NCBI RefSeq assembly: GCF_902729355.1
Contig: NZ_CACVCC010000015.1
Location: forward strand, 1 to 60,160
Source: Streptococcus sp. S784/96/1
Lineage (GTDB): Bacteria > Bacillota > Bacilli > Lactobacillales > Streptococcaceae
Length of the DNA stretch: 60,160 bases
Direction of reading: 5' to 3'
In this document: positions 26,681 through 37,506 of the stretch, piece by piece
Layout: the number at the start of each line of letters is the position of its first letter
How positions within the stretch are numbered: the stretch's first letter is position 1
The notes under the pieces: generated by a model
What the model was told of the DNA's origin: nothing
Database searches by the model: none
Seen by the model: the letters and a program-made list of their open reading frames with translations, nothing else
Position numbers and translations under genes: made by a program

Positions 26681-28939
26681 TTAGTCTGCCTTTTCTTCTG
26701 TTGAACGAGATTTGGGTTCACGGAAATGTCCGCCTAATCCACCATTATGGTGTAGCTTGCGTTCTTCTTTCCCATTTCCATTGTGCTCTCGGTGACGAGG
26801 ACGACCGGAACGCTCTTTTTTAGCTTCTTCAGTATAGCCTTCTGGTTTTGGCAGAAGAGCCTTCATAGAGGCATCAATACGGCCTTTTTCGTCAATTTTA
26901 ATGATTTTAACATCAACTTCATCACCAATCTCTACCAAGTCTTCAACACGATTTGTTCGCGCCCAAGACATTTCTGAGATATGAACAAGCGCATCTGTTT
27001 TTTCAAAAAGATTAACAAAAGCACCGAATTTCTCAATACGAACTACTTTAGCATGATAAACTTCATCAATTTTGGCTTCACGTACCAGCCCTGCAATGAT
27101 TTCTTTGGCACGGTTAATGGCTACTTGGTCAGATGAGAAGATAGATACCAAACCGTCTTCGTCAATGTCAATTTTAACACCTGTCTCGGCGATAATTTTA
27201 TCAATGGTTTCCCCACCTTTACCGATGACAACTTTAATCTTATCAACATCAATTGTAATGGTATCAATTTTAGGCGCTGTTGGTGCTAATTCTGGACGAG
27301 GCTCAGCAATTGTCGCTTCAATCAAGTCAAGAATTTCAAAACGAGCTTTCTTAGCTTGGTCAAGGGCTTCTTCAAGGATTTGAGGCGTAATCCCTTCAAT
27401 CTTAATATCCATTTGAAGCGCTGTAATACCGTCACGAGTACCCGCAACTTTGAAGTCCATGTCTCCGAAGTGATCTTCAAGACCTTGAATATCTGTCAAG
27501 ACAGTATAATTTGTTCCATCTGAAATAAGCCCCATCGCAATACCGGCAACTGGTGCTTTGATTGGCACACCACCCGCCATAAGAGCAAGGGTACCTGCAC
27601 AGATAGAAGCCTGTGACGATGAACCATTTGATTCAAGCACTTCTGCTACCAAACGAATAGCGTATGGGAATTCTTCAAGACTTGGCAAGACTTGTTCAAG
27701 TGCACGCTCACCAAGAGCACCGTGACCAATTTCACGACGACCAGCGGCACCATAACGGCCTGTTTCACCGACTGAGTATTGTGGGAAATTATAATGGTGA
27801 AGGAAACGTTTTTTGTACTCGTCATCTAAACCATCAATAATTTGTGTCTCACCCATCGGAGCAAGGGTCAATACTGACAAGGCTTGAGTCTGACCGCGTG
27901 TAAAGAGACCTGAACCATGCACTTTTGGTAGAAAATCAATCTCAGCATCCAAGGGACGGATTTCATCAACACGACGACCATCAGGACGGATTTTATCTTC
28001 TGTAATCAAACGACGGACTTCGGCATGCTCCATTTGTTCAAGAATCTCTGCCACATCACGCATGATACGAGCGTATTCTTCATGCTCTGCGTAGCGTTCT
28101 TCGTATTCAGCAGTCACGCGTTCTTTAACAGCTTCTGTTGCTGCTTCACGCGCCTTTTTCTCTTCAACTTGCACCGCTTGTTGCAAATCAGCATTGTACT
28201 TAGCGATGATTTCAGACTGCAATTCTGGATCAACATGAAGAAGTTCGACTTCAGCTTTTTCCTTCCCAACGGCTGCTACGATTTCTTCTTGAAAGGCAAT
28301 CAATTCTTGAATGGCTTTGTGGCCAATCAGCAACGCTTCAAGCATAATATCTTCTGACAATTCTTTTGCACCAGACTCTACCATGTTGATGGCTTCTTTA
28401 GTACCAGCAACTGTCAATTCTAAGAGTGATGCTTCCTGTTGTGCCTTATTTGGATTGATGATAAATTCCCCATCAATATACCCAACCTGCACACCAGCAA
28501 TTGGACCGTTAAACGGAATATCTGAGATTGATAAGGCTAATGAACTACCAAACATGGCTGCCATTGGAGCGCTAGCATTTTCATCATATGAAAGCACCGT
28601 ATTAATCACTTGTACTTCATTACGAAAGCCTTCAGCGAACATTGGGCGAATGGGACGATCAATCAAACGAGCTGTCAAAGTCGCATCTGTTGACGGACGG
28701 CCCTCACGCTTCATCCAACCACCAGGGAATTTCCCAGCAGCATACATTTTTTCTTCGTAGTTCACTTGAAGAGGGAAAAAATCACCTGTTGCCATTTTTT
28801 TAGACATAACAACTGCCGTCAATACTGTTGATTCACCATAGCGGACAACTGTCGCACCATTAGCCTGCTTGGCAACTTGACCAATTTCAACCACAAGCGG
28901 ACGACCCGCAAAAGTTGTTTGAAATACTTGTTTAGACAT
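26681..28939 (-). CDS. pnp: Polyribonucleotide nucleotidyltransferase (PNPase)
   Basis: About 752 residues: two RNase PH domains joined by a helical domain, then KH ([20 protein letters not shown] near 560) and S1 ([17 protein letters not shown] near 625) RNA-binding domains, and a basic Gly/Arg-rich tail. The phosphate-site motif [16 protein letters not shown] is intact near 440. It degrades mRNA 3' to 5' using phosphate. The start gives [13 protein letters not shown]; no strong Shine-Dalgarno precedes it, and the ~234-base leader contains a large hairpin, consistent with post-transcriptional control. First gene of the pnp-sseB-cysE operon. Confidence 0.97.
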   Translation of the reverse strand: MSKQVFQTTFAGRPLVVEIGQVAKQANGATVVRYGESTVLTAVVMSKKMATGDFFPLQVNYEEKMYAAGKFPGGWMKREGRPSTDATLTARLIDRPIRPMFAEGFRNEVQVINTVLSYDENASAPMAAMFGSSLALSISDIPFNGPIAGVQVGYIDGEFIINPNKAQQEASLLELTVAGTKEAINMVESGAKELSEDIMLEALLIGHKAIQELIAFQEEIVAAVGKEKAEVELLHVDPELQSEIIAKYNADLQQAVQVEEKKAREAATEAVKERVTAEYEERYAEHEEYARIMRDVAEILEQMEHAEVRRLITEDKIRPDGRRVDEIRPLDAEIDFLPKVHGSGLFTRGQTQALSVLTLAPMGETQIIDGLDDEYKKRFLHHYNFPQYSVGETGRYGAAGRREIGHGALGERALEQVLPSLEEFPYAIRLVAEVLESNGSSSQASICAGTLALMAGGVPIKAPVAGIAMGLISDGTNYTVLTDIQGLEDHFGDMDFKVAGTRDGITALQMDIKIEGITPQILEEALDQAKKARFEILDLIEATIAEPRPELAPTAPKIDTITIDVDKIKVVIGKGGETIDKIIAETGVKIDIDEDGLVSIFSSDQVAINRAKEIIAGLVREAKIDEVYHAKVVRIEKFGAFVNLFEKTDALVHISEMSWARTNRVEDLVEIGDEVDVKIIKIDEKGRIDASMKALLPKPEGYTEEAKKERSGRPRHREHNGNGKEERKLHHNGGLGGHFREPKSRSTEEKAD

Positions 28940-28981
28940 AAGATACAAAGAGTGTTAAAACCGCGATAGAAAAACAAGAAA

Positions 28982-29080
28982 CTAACGATATGCATTCGCA
29001 CACAAAAGTCTACCATTTTTCAACGCTTGTAGCCTGCGTTCAAGAACAGACAAACTAAACGGAACACAAGCTAGTAACAC
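28982..29080 (-). CDS. Possible short leader ORF in the pnp 5' UTR
   Basis: A GTG-initiated frame of 32 residues (starts MLLACVPFSLSVLERR), with AAAGGAGAGG directly before it, ending about 40 bases before pnp. The Shine-Dalgarno distance is short. No comparative support is available, so it may only be a purine-rich stretch of the leader. Confidence 0.25.
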   Translation of the reverse strand: MLLACVPFSLSVLERRLQALKNGRLLCANAYR

Positions 29081-29122
29081 CCTCTCCTTTCTTTAAATAA
29101 TATAGATTCGATACCTCTTGGC

Positions 29123-29160
29123 TACAAAGGTCAACCATTCCCTACTGACTCACCTTTGTA
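29123..29160 (-). promoter_or_regulatory. Stem-loop in the pnp leader
   Basis: TACAAAGGT (29123-29131) pairs perfectly with ACCTTTGTA (29152-29160) across a 20-base loop. In E. coli a leader stem cut by RNase III is how PNPase controls its own message; a similar role here is inference from position only. Confidence 0.5.
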
Positions 29161-29179
29161 TCAAGCACGTATCTGTTTC

Positions 29180-29188
29180 ATTTTACCA
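29180..29188 (-). promoter_or_regulatory. Extended -10 promoter of pnp
   Basis: Minus strand TGGTAAAAT (TG-N-TAAAAT) upstream of the leader; predicted start about 29173. Confidence 0.5.
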
Positions 29189-29200
29189 TAAAGCAATTTA

Positions 29201-29230
29201 AAAACCTAGCAGTTATCAACAACCACTAGG
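29201..29230 (-). terminator. Terminator of the HIT-family gene
   Basis: Minus strand CCTAGTGGTTG pairs with CAACTGCTAGG-type arms (core CCTAG / CTAGG), then TTTTTAAATT. Confidence 0.6.
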
Positions 29231-29242
29231 CAAAATCTCTTC

Positions 29243-29608
29243 TTAAAATAAGATTTTATCAAATGGGTGATTTTCAAGCGTCATGTTATCCCAAAACCCA
29301 TCATTTTCATAACGAGGAATCAAGTGACTATGGAAATGCGTCCCCTCATCCATCAGACGTCCATTATTTGTCGCAAGAGTGACTCCTAAAATAGTAGAAC
29401 TTCTTTCCATCTTTTCAATTAACTGAGTCTGAAAGGTAAGCATATCTAGCTTTTCATTAACTGATAACTCACTCAGTGACAGGAGATGTTGCTTAGCAAT
29501 AACCAATAAATGCCCTTCTTGAATAGGATCAATGTCCCAGACTGCAAAAAAGTAATCTGACTCTGCAACCCAACTTTCCTTAGGCAAGTTACAAAAAATA
29601 CAAGCCAT
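29243..29608 (-). CDS. HIT-family (histidine triad) protein
   Basis: 121 residues. CIFCNLPKE at the N-terminus gives the usual zinc-type Cys pair, EGHLLVIAKQH the first conserved His, and GTHFHSHLIPR the His-x-His-x-His-like triad near residue 95. HIT proteins act on nucleotide-phosphate derivatives. It starts 17 bases after the GlsB-like gene and ends in a terminator, so the two form a short operon. The exact substrate cannot be told. Confidence 0.88.
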   Translation of the reverse strand: MACIFCNLPKESWVAESDYFFAVWDIDPIQEGHLLVIAKQHLLSLSELSVNEKLDMLTFQTQLIEKMERSSTILGVTLATNNGRLMDEGTHFHSHLIPRYENDGFWDNMTLENHPFDKILF

Positions 29609-29625
29609 ATCTTTCTCCGAAATTA

Positions 29626-29865
29626 TTAACGTCTGCCTCCAAAAAAGAAGTCAACAACAGCAATGACAATAATAGCACCTAAAATTGACGGCAACAAGGC
29701 CATTCCTGCAAAGGTTGGTCCCCAATGACCAAACAAGGATTGTCCAACTGATGAACCAATCCAGCCTGCAAACACCTTTGTAAAACACCCCATACGTTCC
29801 CCACGATTCGTGATAGAACCTGCAACTGCACCAATAAATAAACCAATAAGCATTGACCAAATCAT
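29626..29865 (-). CDS. GlsB/YeaQ/YmgE-family small membrane protein
   Basis: 79 residues with three hydrophobic segments, starting MIWSMLIGLFIGAVAGSITN and ending IVIAVVDFFFGGRR; the Gly-rich GAVAGSITNRGERMGCFTK stretch is typical of the transglycosylase-associated/GlsB family. These proteins are stress-linked inner-membrane proteins of unclear function. AGGAGAG precedes the ATG. It heads the two-gene unit with the HIT protein. Confidence 0.85.
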   Translation of the reverse strand: MIWSMLIGLFIGAVAGSITNRGERMGCFTKVFAGWIGSSVGQSLFGHWGPTFAGMALLPSILGAIIVIAVVDFFFGGRR

Positions 29866-29991
29866 AATAAAAGCTCTCCTATCCTCTTCTTGTTTTTATA
29901 CATATTCTCTCTTTAGTATAGCATATCTTTTCATTTTTAGCTTCGGTCAATGAACCCGTTCTTATTTCAAGGGGCTTGAATCGTGCTTAGC

Positions 29992-30025
29992 AAAAAAATC
30001 TGAGAGTCTTAATCCCAGATTTTTA
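29992..30025 (-). terminator. Terminator of the cellobiose-type PTS/esterase operon
   Basis: AAAAAAATCTG pairs with CAGATTTTTAT across about 13 bases, just beyond the esterase stop. Confidence 0.75.
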
Positions 30026-30051
30026 TTGTTTTTCTTGAAAGAACGGAAGCG

Positions 30052-31566
30052 TTATTTTGTCTGAGCATTCATCCAATCAAAGATATTATCGTAAGTGGTA
30101 CCATTTACGATAGCTTTATCACTTCCCCCTTTAGTGGCGTTGTCGGCTTTAAATCCAGAAGTCACATCTGCTGCGTTCTTAACTGTAACAACATCTTGCA
30201 CACCTGTCACTTCATTATTGAAGAAGTAAATCCATGACCAGTGGCCCATGTATTCATTTCCTTCAATGTCTGCACCTTCTACAGTCTCATAGTAAGAGAA
30301 CCATTTATTTTGTGCACCGCTTTTCACCATCGCTTGATAGGTTGGTAGAGTATAAGTCGCTGGTTTAACCGTGTCGTCATTTTGAGCGGTCACAAACCAC
30401 ATCGGAAGGTCCTTAATCTTGTTCAATTTATCCTCGGTAAAGTAAGGCGTGTCTTTTTGAACCGCTACACCGACAGGATTTTCCTCGCTGGCTTGGCGCA
30501 CATAGGTCCCATCTGGATTTTTCTCAAATTCATAGTAGGAATAGGCCTCAGCAATTGGATAGGCTGCTGCGAAATAATCTGGGTAGTGAATGGCCATATT
30601 CATCGTCATGTATCCACCGTTTGAGCAACCTCCAAGATAGATACGATTGGTATCAATATCTGGATTGCTCTTGACATAGGCATCAATCGTATCCATCAGG
30701 GCCTCGGTATAGCGAGACACACCCGCTCCAGCTCCATTTGTGCCATCCCCTTCGTCCATCCAATAGGTTGGGGTTTGAACTGCTAGGACATAGGCACCCT
30801 TCTCTTTGGCATTTCCAGTGGCTGTATAGTGAGACTGTATCTCTTCACGCGCCAAGGCAACCACTTCATTGCCAAGTAGAGTAATATCGGTATCCGTTCC
30901 CCCTTCACCTTGACCATGCAGCCAAATCACAAGAGGGCTCTTAGCATTACTTTCTTTCAAATGTTCTGGCTCAAAGGCGGCGTAGTGAAGCGTCACTTCT
31001 TCGTCTTTCCCAGTTAGAGGATTGCGATAGTTGCCCGTCGTCTTGTCGCGAACGTTGAAAACAGTGGTTTCAGGAATCACACGACTGTTGATGGCATCCG
31101 CTTCAACAGATAAGTCATTATCGCCAATAGTCAGACCTGTGACTTTTACGGGGTACTCTGCTGCCCACTCATTCATCATATTGGTAAAATTAAAGACAAA
31201 CGGAGAGGCATTATCCTCAGCCATAAAAGTGTAAGTCACTTCCAAATCAAGAGTAACATATTGACTAGCTCCCTTGACTTTTTCCCCGTTGGCATCTGAG
31301 AGATAGGCGTCCTTGATGTTCCGTTTCACACCTGCTGTGACTGCCTCTAACTTATCTGTCGATAAGCTCTCTACTTCTTGATTGAGTTCTAGCACAAGGC
31401 GTGATACCGACGGTCCCCATTCGTAACCTGTTACACCAATATTCACTTGATTAATCGCTAGTTTTTCTTGTGTCTTTGTCACATTCTCATTTCCTCCTTT
31501 ACTACAAGCTGCCAACGAAATTCCTGCTAACGCTAGGAGAACATATTTACCAATACGCATTTTCAT
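30052..31566 (-). CDS. Secreted lipoprotein esterase with N-terminal Ig-like domain (EstA-like)
   Basis: 504 residues. The lipobox ISLAACSKG (Cys about 21) marks a surface lipoprotein. Residues about 40-165 look like the Ig-like domain found before the esterase domain of EstA-type enzymes. The alpha/beta-hydrolase part follows: VIWLHGQGEGGTD (oxyanion region, about 215), nucleophile elbow GGCSNGGYMTMN (Ser about 315), and a late GHWSW supplying a candidate His. It is last in the GH1-PTS operon, 78 bases after IIA. An outer-face esterase in a beta-glucoside operon suggests removal of acyl groups from the sugar before import. Substrate not known. Confidence 0.82.
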   Translation of the reverse strand: MKMRIGKYVLLALAGISLAACSKGGNENVTKTQEKLAINQVNIGVTGYEWGPSVSRLVLELNQEVESLSTDKLEAVTAGVKRNIKDAYLSDANGEKVKGASQYVTLDLEVTYTFMAEDNASPFVFNFTNMMNEWAAEYPVKVTGLTIGDNDLSVEADAINSRVIPETTVFNVRDKTTGNYRNPLTGKDEEVTLHYAAFEPEHLKESNAKSPLVIWLHGQGEGGTDTDITLLGNEVVALAREEIQSHYTATGNAKEKGAYVLAVQTPTYWMDEGDGTNGAGAGVSRYTEALMDTIDAYVKSNPDIDTNRIYLGGCSNGGYMTMNMAIHYPDYFAAAYPIAEAYSYYEFEKNPDGTYVRQASEENPVGVAVQKDTPYFTEDKLNKIKDLPMWFVTAQNDDTVKPATYTLPTYQAMVKSGAQNKWFSYYETVEGADIEGNEYMGHWSWIYFFNNEVTGVQDVVTVKNAADVTSGFKADNATKGGSDKAIVNGTTYDNIFDWMNAQTK

Positions 31567-31643
31567 ATCCTAACTCCTTGAACAATCCTATAAAAGGCTA
31601 TTTCAATCTGATTACTGTCAAATGAAATAGCCTCGTTTTCTCA

Positions 31644-31961
31644 TTATCCTAACTTACTAAATCGGTCATAGACATCAATAAATTCTTGTGCAATGACTTT
31701 AAAACCTTCTGCACTCATGAGTTGATCTTCTGCGTGCATCAGAAGAAGCTTAAGGTCAACTTGCTCTTGGTTCGCCTCTTTTTGAATCAAGGAGGCGTGG
31801 GCATGATGACCTTCATTGAACTCACGATCACCTGCTTTAATAAGAGCTTCTGCTTCTTCAAAATTCCCCGCTTTAGCTGCTTGAATAGCTTCAATGTACG
31901 ATGAGCGAGCAGAGCCTACAGAAGCAATAATTTGAAATGCGATTAATTCAATTCCTTCCAT
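31644..31961 (-). CDS. PTS lactose/cellobiose-family IIA component
   Basis: 105 residues, all helical, the size of the trimeric lactose-type IIA. The phosphorylated His is in LKLLLMHAEDQLMSAEGF (about residue 78). It accepts phosphate from HPr and passes it to the IIB encoded nine bases upstream. Part of the GH1-IIC-IIB-IIA-esterase operon. Confidence 0.93.
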   Translation of the reverse strand: MEGIELIAFQIIASVGSARSSYIEAIQAAKAGNFEEAEALIKAGDREFNEGHHAHASLIQKEANQEQVDLKLLLMHAEDQLMSAEGFKVIAQEFIDVYDRFSKLG

Positions 31962-31970
31962 ACAAGCCTC

Positions 31971-32273
31971 CTAATCTCCCAAAAGGGTTTTAACGTGCTC
32001 TACAATCTTTTGCCCATTCATTGTACCGTAGGCTTGAATATCCATAGCTTCAACAGGCTTGTCTGGGAAAAGTCCCTTTACTTTGTTAAGGTTGAAACGA
32101 ATTTGTGGTCCTAATAAGATAACGTCTGCCTCTTTTCCCTTTTCATCAACAACTGAGACAGGGTGAGCTTCTACTGAAATTTCATAATTAATACTTTCAG
32201 CATACTCACGCATTTTATTCATCAAAAGTGAGGTTGACATACCCGCAGCACAAACTAATAATACATTTCTCAT
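31971..32273 (-). CDS. PTS lactose/cellobiose-family IIB component
   Basis: 100 residues. The phospho-cysteine lies in the N-terminal loop VLLVCAAGMSTSLLMNKM (Cys8), the CxxGMSTS P-loop of cellobiose-type IIB proteins. Cytoplasmic. It starts 27 bases after IIC. Confidence 0.95.
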   Translation of the reverse strand: MRNVLLVCAAGMSTSLLMNKMREYAESINYEISVEAHPVSVVDEKGKEADVILLGPQIRFNLNKVKGLFPDKPVEAMDIQAYGTMNGQKIVEHVKTLLGD

Positions 32274-32300
32274 ATTTCATTCCTTTCGTTTTTAACATGA

Positions 32301-33590
32301 CTAAGCAGCTTGTTCTTCTTTAAGTGCTTGATTATCCGCAATTCTGAAGAATGGGTACCAAACAAACATTTGAACAAAGATAACAGCAATAATTGATACG
32401 CCAAGTTTCCAACCACCTGTGATAAATGGACCGATAAATGGAGGCATTACCCAAGGTAGTGAAATTGTTGGATTAAAGGCTGAGCCGACACCAAAGAATT
32501 CAAGAGCAACGTAACCCATAAGGCCACCCACTAGACTTGATAGAATCATTGGGATGAAGAAAATTGGGTTAAGCATGATTGGCATCCCAAAAATCATAGG
32601 CTCATTGATATTGAAAATATTTGGCACAACAGCGATGTTTCTAAAGACTTTATACCGCTCTGATTTCGCAGTGTACATTGAAAATGCAAGTGAGAGGGTA
32701 CTTCCTGTACCACCAATGTAACAGAAACCATAAAGCAATGAGAAGGTCAAGAATGGGAGTTCAGCTGATGGAGTTCCTGCTAAGAATGCTTCCGTATTAG
32801 CTGTCCCTGCTGACATCAATACTGGGATATAGACACTCAAGATTGGCGCTGGGTGGATACCAAAGAACCAGCAAAGATTCATGAAGCAGTGGAAAGCAAT
32901 CAATGACCATGGATTTGCACCAAAAAGCATAACAGGTTTTGCAACCACATTACTCACCAAATCAAAGATATTTACATAAGGGGTCAACCCTGCTAGGTAT
33001 CGTACAACAAAGACACCTGCAAAAAGAATCATCGCCACAAAGGTTGGACTAAGCGATTCTGAAACATTCGGTGGTACTGATGATGGCAATTTCAATTTGA
33101 TGTTTTGTTTCATCAATTTAGAATAGCTCATCCCAATAATAATGGCAGTAATCATTCCGACGAAAATCCCATTACTACCAAGATTTGTTTGGAGAAGACC
33201 CGCTACTGTTTGCTCTCCTAGGGAGATATTTTGCGGTTGAAGAACAATGAATGCCGCTAATGCAAGAACAGCCGCTGTCAAACCATTTTCCTTTTCATTT
33301 TTAGCATAATGATAAGCAATGGTCGGTACGATATAGATAGCCAGTAGGCTAGAGGTTCCAGCTACAATATCAAGCATGTGCTGCCCCATACCAGTGGTCG
33401 TCAAAAAATCTTGCCAAATTCCGATAGGTAAATTCCCCAAAATCGCAAATGCTGCCACCCCTAGCGTGATTGGCATAGACGACATCATCCCTGCTGTTAA
33501 AGCAGAAATAATCTTACTCTCACTTAACTTCTGAGCAAAAGGGCCCATGATTTTTTCAAGCCCTGATTGCATTGACTCCATGAATGACAT
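32301..33590 (-). CDS. PTS lactose/cellobiose-family IIC component
   Basis: 429 residues, about ten membrane helices. Typical IIC features are the amphipathic N-terminus (QSGLEKIMGPFAQKLSESK), HPAPILSVYIPVL near 245 and the NEPMIFGMPIMLNP loop near 340 that forms part of the sugar site. It carries the sugar across the membrane; from the family the likely substrates are cellobiose- or chitobiose-like disaccharides or aryl-beta-glucosides. It lies 14 bases after the GH1 gene. Confidence 0.93.
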   Translation of the reverse strand: MSFMESMQSGLEKIMGPFAQKLSESKIISALTAGMMSSMPITLGVAAFAILGNLPIGIWQDFLTTTGMGQHMLDIVAGTSSLLAIYIVPTIAYHYAKNEKENGLTAAVLALAAFIVLQPQNISLGEQTVAGLLQTNLGSNGIFVGMITAIIIGMSYSKLMKQNIKLKLPSSVPPNVSESLSPTFVAMILFAGVFVVRYLAGLTPYVNIFDLVSNVVAKPVMLFGANPWSLIAFHCFMNLCWFFGIHPAPILSVYIPVLMSAGTANTEAFLAGTPSAELPFLTFSLLYGFCYIGGTGSTLSLAFSMYTAKSERYKVFRNIAVVPNIFNINEPMIFGMPIMLNPIFFIPMILSSLVGGLMGYVALEFFGVGSAFNPTISLPWVMPPFIGPFITGGWKLGVSIIAVIFVQMFVWYPFFRIADNQALKEEQAA

Positions 33591-33604
33591 GTTATGTCCT
33601 CCTT

Positions 33605-35146
<1,542 letters not shown>

Positions 35147-35284
35147 AGTCTTCTATTAACCAAAAAATGGCGCTCTTTGATATTTTTTGTATCAACTAAC
35201 GCCTCTTTTTTATCAAAAATCACAATCAGTATCGTCTGACAATCTTCTATAATTGAGGTATCTTTATTGACAAGGAGGTTTACC

Positions 35285-36184
35285 ATGAGTAACCGAGATG
35301 ACATTATTGCTTTAGCAAAACAACTACGCGACTTGTTCCAAAAAGGAGATGAAAAACGAGACCAGGGATTACCAACTACTATTCCAGAAGTGCAACGCTT
35401 TGACAATCTCCAATATGGATTTGACCCTAAATGGCATTTACTGGACATTTATCGCCCTAAAAAACAGACAGGGAAACTTCCTGTTATTATCAATATTCAC
35501 GGAGGTGGGTGGGTATATGGGACTAAAGAAACCTACCAATTTTATGGTATGAGCCTTGCCAAAGAGGACTTTGCTTTTATTAATATTACCTATCGTTTAG
35601 CCCCAGAAGTTGTCTTTCCAACTGAATTAGACGATATCAATCTTGCCATTCATTGGTTAAGCGAAAATGCCGAACGCTATCAGCTTGACCTCACTAATGT
35701 CTTTATCGTCGGAGATAGTGCAGGCGGACAAATGGCTCTTCAGTATATTGCTATTCTGACAAATGAGAAATTCCGTAACTTGTTTAAATATGAGAAACCA
35801 AATCTTACTCTGAGGGCAGCAGCCATCAATTGCGGTGGCAGTTTCCTCTACCTTCCCGGTGCGATTTCAGGAGCAACGGAAGCTTACTTTACAAATGAAA
35901 GCCTTGCTAAACATGGGGAATTGCTCCGCACCGAAGAATACCTCACCACTGCTTGTCCCCCATTATTTATTATGACGGCATCTGATGATTTTCTTCGGGA
36001 TAATTCTACTAGATTAGACGGTTACCTCATCGCAAAAGGAATTGAACACGAATTTCACATTTATGGAACACCCGATAACCCAAAACACCATGTTTTTCAC
36101 TGTAATATCAGAGATGAAATGGCAAATCAATGTAATCAGGATGAGTTAAATTTCTTTAGGCGCTATCTTGTAAAAACAGAGTAA
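35285..36184 (+). CDS. Alpha/beta hydrolase (HSL-type esterase)
   Basis: About 299 residues, cytoplasmic (no signal). INIHGGGWVYG near residue 70 is the HGGGW oxyanion motif of the hormone-sensitive-lipase group, VGDSAGGQMA near 145 the nucleophile elbow, ASDDFLRDNS near 235 the Asp, and HHVFH near 265 the His. Likely an esterase for short-chain acyl esters. AAGGAGG lies six bases before the ATG. It is divergent from the GH1-PTS operon and may deacylate the sugars that the PTS imports; this is inference from position. Confidence 0.88.
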   Translation: MSNRDDIIALAKQLRDLFQKGDEKRDQGLPTTIPEVQRFDNLQYGFDPKWHLLDIYRPKKQTGKLPVIINIHGGGWVYGTKETYQFYGMSLAKEDFAFINITYRLAPEVVFPTELDDINLAIHWLSENAERYQLDLTNVFIVGDSAGGQMALQYIAILTNEKFRNLFKYEKPNLTLRAAAINCGGSFLYLPGAISGATEAYFTNESLAKHGELLRTEEYLTTACPPLFIMTASDDFLRDNSTRLDGYLIAKGIEHEFHIYGTPDNPKHHVFHCNIRDEMANQCNQDELNFFRRYLVKTE

Positions 36185-36339
36185 ATCTAACTGCATCTCA
36201 ATATATAGGCCTAGATCCTATTTGCACCTGTAAGTTTTTGATTTTCATACTTATTCAAAATCAAAATTAGCAGTTTAAGTAAAATCAAGAACCAATAAAT
36301 GGCTTGATTTACCAGGGCTTCTTTCGCCATGGCGGTATT

Positions 36340-36660
36340 CTTATTAGTGAAACTGTCCAGTGGACAGTTTTAGCCCAAGCTCAGAAATAAAAGAGCGAGG
36401 GGAATTGGTTTGATAAGAACGGGCTTTTTGGGAGAACTACAGAAATTGAGAATCAATTTCGTAGTAGTTCCCCCGCAAGGATGATTAGGTTGGACGCTGT
36501 CGAGTCGTCGACAAGTGCAGCCAATCATCTACCGCGATAGAGATAGGCTCAAATCTAGCAATGAAACTCCGTAGGAGGTTGTGATACTGACTTCGTCAGC
36601 TTCATTTCCCACCTCAAAAGGTCTCCCAAACCTTTTGAGCGTCCACACCACATTAGGAGA
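36340..36660. repeat. Hairpin-rich intergenic repeat zone, degenerate relative of the dispersed repeat
   Basis: Begins with ACTGTCCAGTGGACAGT (36350-36366) and AGCCCAAGCTCAGAAAT, phrases shared with the repeats at 8099 and 48606. It contains two large stems: 36430-36474 (GAACTAC plus GAAATTGA arms) and 36480-36529 (GATGATT / AATCATC, inner GTCGA / TCGAC). It ends with a CTCAAAAGG / CCTTTTGAG hairpin (36613-36640). No coding frame is credible across 36185-36899. Confidence 0.6.
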
Positions 36661-36716
36661 AGTGCTAACAAAAATACTAAATAAAAACTAATTGACTTTA
36701 TCAGATGTTCCAAATA

Positions 36717-36748
36717 AAGACCTCCATCATAGCGGAGGTCTTCTTTAT
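36717..36748 (+). terminator. Hairpin terminator upstream of the IS200 element
   Basis: AAGACCTCC (36717-36725) pairs with GGAGGTCTT (36734-36742), followed by CTTTAT. Confidence 0.65.
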
Positions 36749-36794
36749 AATTATGTGACTTTAAGTCTGTTTCGCTCCGTAGGTGCGAAACAAA

Positions 36795-37502
36795 TAAACC
36801 ACCCGCTATGCGGGTGCGCATCGTTGGTTATACCAAAAAAACTCCAAACGCGATACAATAAAGGTGTTCAAGCCTGAAGTAAAGCGAAAGGAGCAATATA
36901 TGGCACAAAAGGCACGTAGTTTATCACACACAAAGTGGATGTGTAAATACCACATTGTGTTTACACCTAAGTATAGACGAAAAGTAATCTATAATCAATA
37001 TCGAAGCAGTCTAGGCGAAATATTTCGACGTTTATGTAGTTATAAAGGAGTCGAAATAATAGAAGGACATTTAATGCCAGATCATGTTCATATGCTAGTT
37101 AGTATTCCCCCAAGAATCAGCGTTTCAAGTTTCATGGGCTACTTAAAAGGTAAAAGTGCTCTGATGATGTTTGACAAACACGCTAATCTCAAATACAAGT
37201 TTGGGAATCGCCATTTTTGGGCAGAGGGTTATTATATGAGCACAGTTGGACTGAATGAAGCGACTATTAAAAAATATATCCAAGAACAAGAAAAACATGA
37301 TATTGCTCTGGATAAATTGAGCGTAAAAGAATACGAAGATCCCTTTAGGGATGATGGCAAGTAATACCAGCGCCTCTTTAAGAGGCAAGTGACGAGTCAA
37401 AAGCGATTAGGCTTGAACAAAGTGAAAGCCAGCGTCTTTAGGCGCTGGCTGGTGATGTGGGCTTATAGCCCCTGTTCAAACCACCCGTTTGACGGGTGGT
37501 CA
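36795..37502 (+). mobile_element. IS200-type insertion sequence (IS200/IS605 family)
   Basis: About 0.7 kb with tnpA only. Both ends carry the subterminal hairpins that the Y1 transposase recognises: left ACCCGC-TAT-GCGGGT (36801-36815) and right CCACCCGT-TTG-ACGGGTGG (37481-37499), with a further GCCAGCG/CGCTGGC hairpin at 37428-37449. Exact cleavage points are uncertain. It lies just beyond the 3' end of the ROK gene without disrupting it. Confidence 0.85.
36900..37364 (+). CDS. tnpA: IS200 transposase TnpA
   Basis: 154 residues, single-domain Y1 HUH transposase. KYHIVFTPKYRRKVIY at the start, the metal-binding HUH motif in MPDHVHMLVSIPP (about residue 60), and the catalytic Tyr in the late GLNEATIKKYIQEQEKHD (about residue 125). 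AAAGGAG is seven bases before the ATG. It acts on single-stranded DNA ends with the hairpins described. Full length, so probably functional. No tnpB is present. Confidence 0.95.
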   Translation: MAQKARSLSHTKWMCKYHIVFTPKYRRKVIYNQYRSSLGEIFRRLCSYKGVEIIEGHLMPDHVHMLVSIPPRISVSSFMGYLKGKSALMMFDKHANLKYKFGNRHFWAEGYYMSTVGLNEATIKKYIQEQEKHDIALDKLSVKEYEDPFRDDGK

Positions 37503-37506
37503 TGAT

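Noticed and set aside
26783..28760. Long open frames opposite pnp (also opposite cysS, cysE and the adhesin)
   Set aside because: They mirror the codon pattern of the real genes, have no ribosome-binding sites and give low-complexity proteins with no family features.
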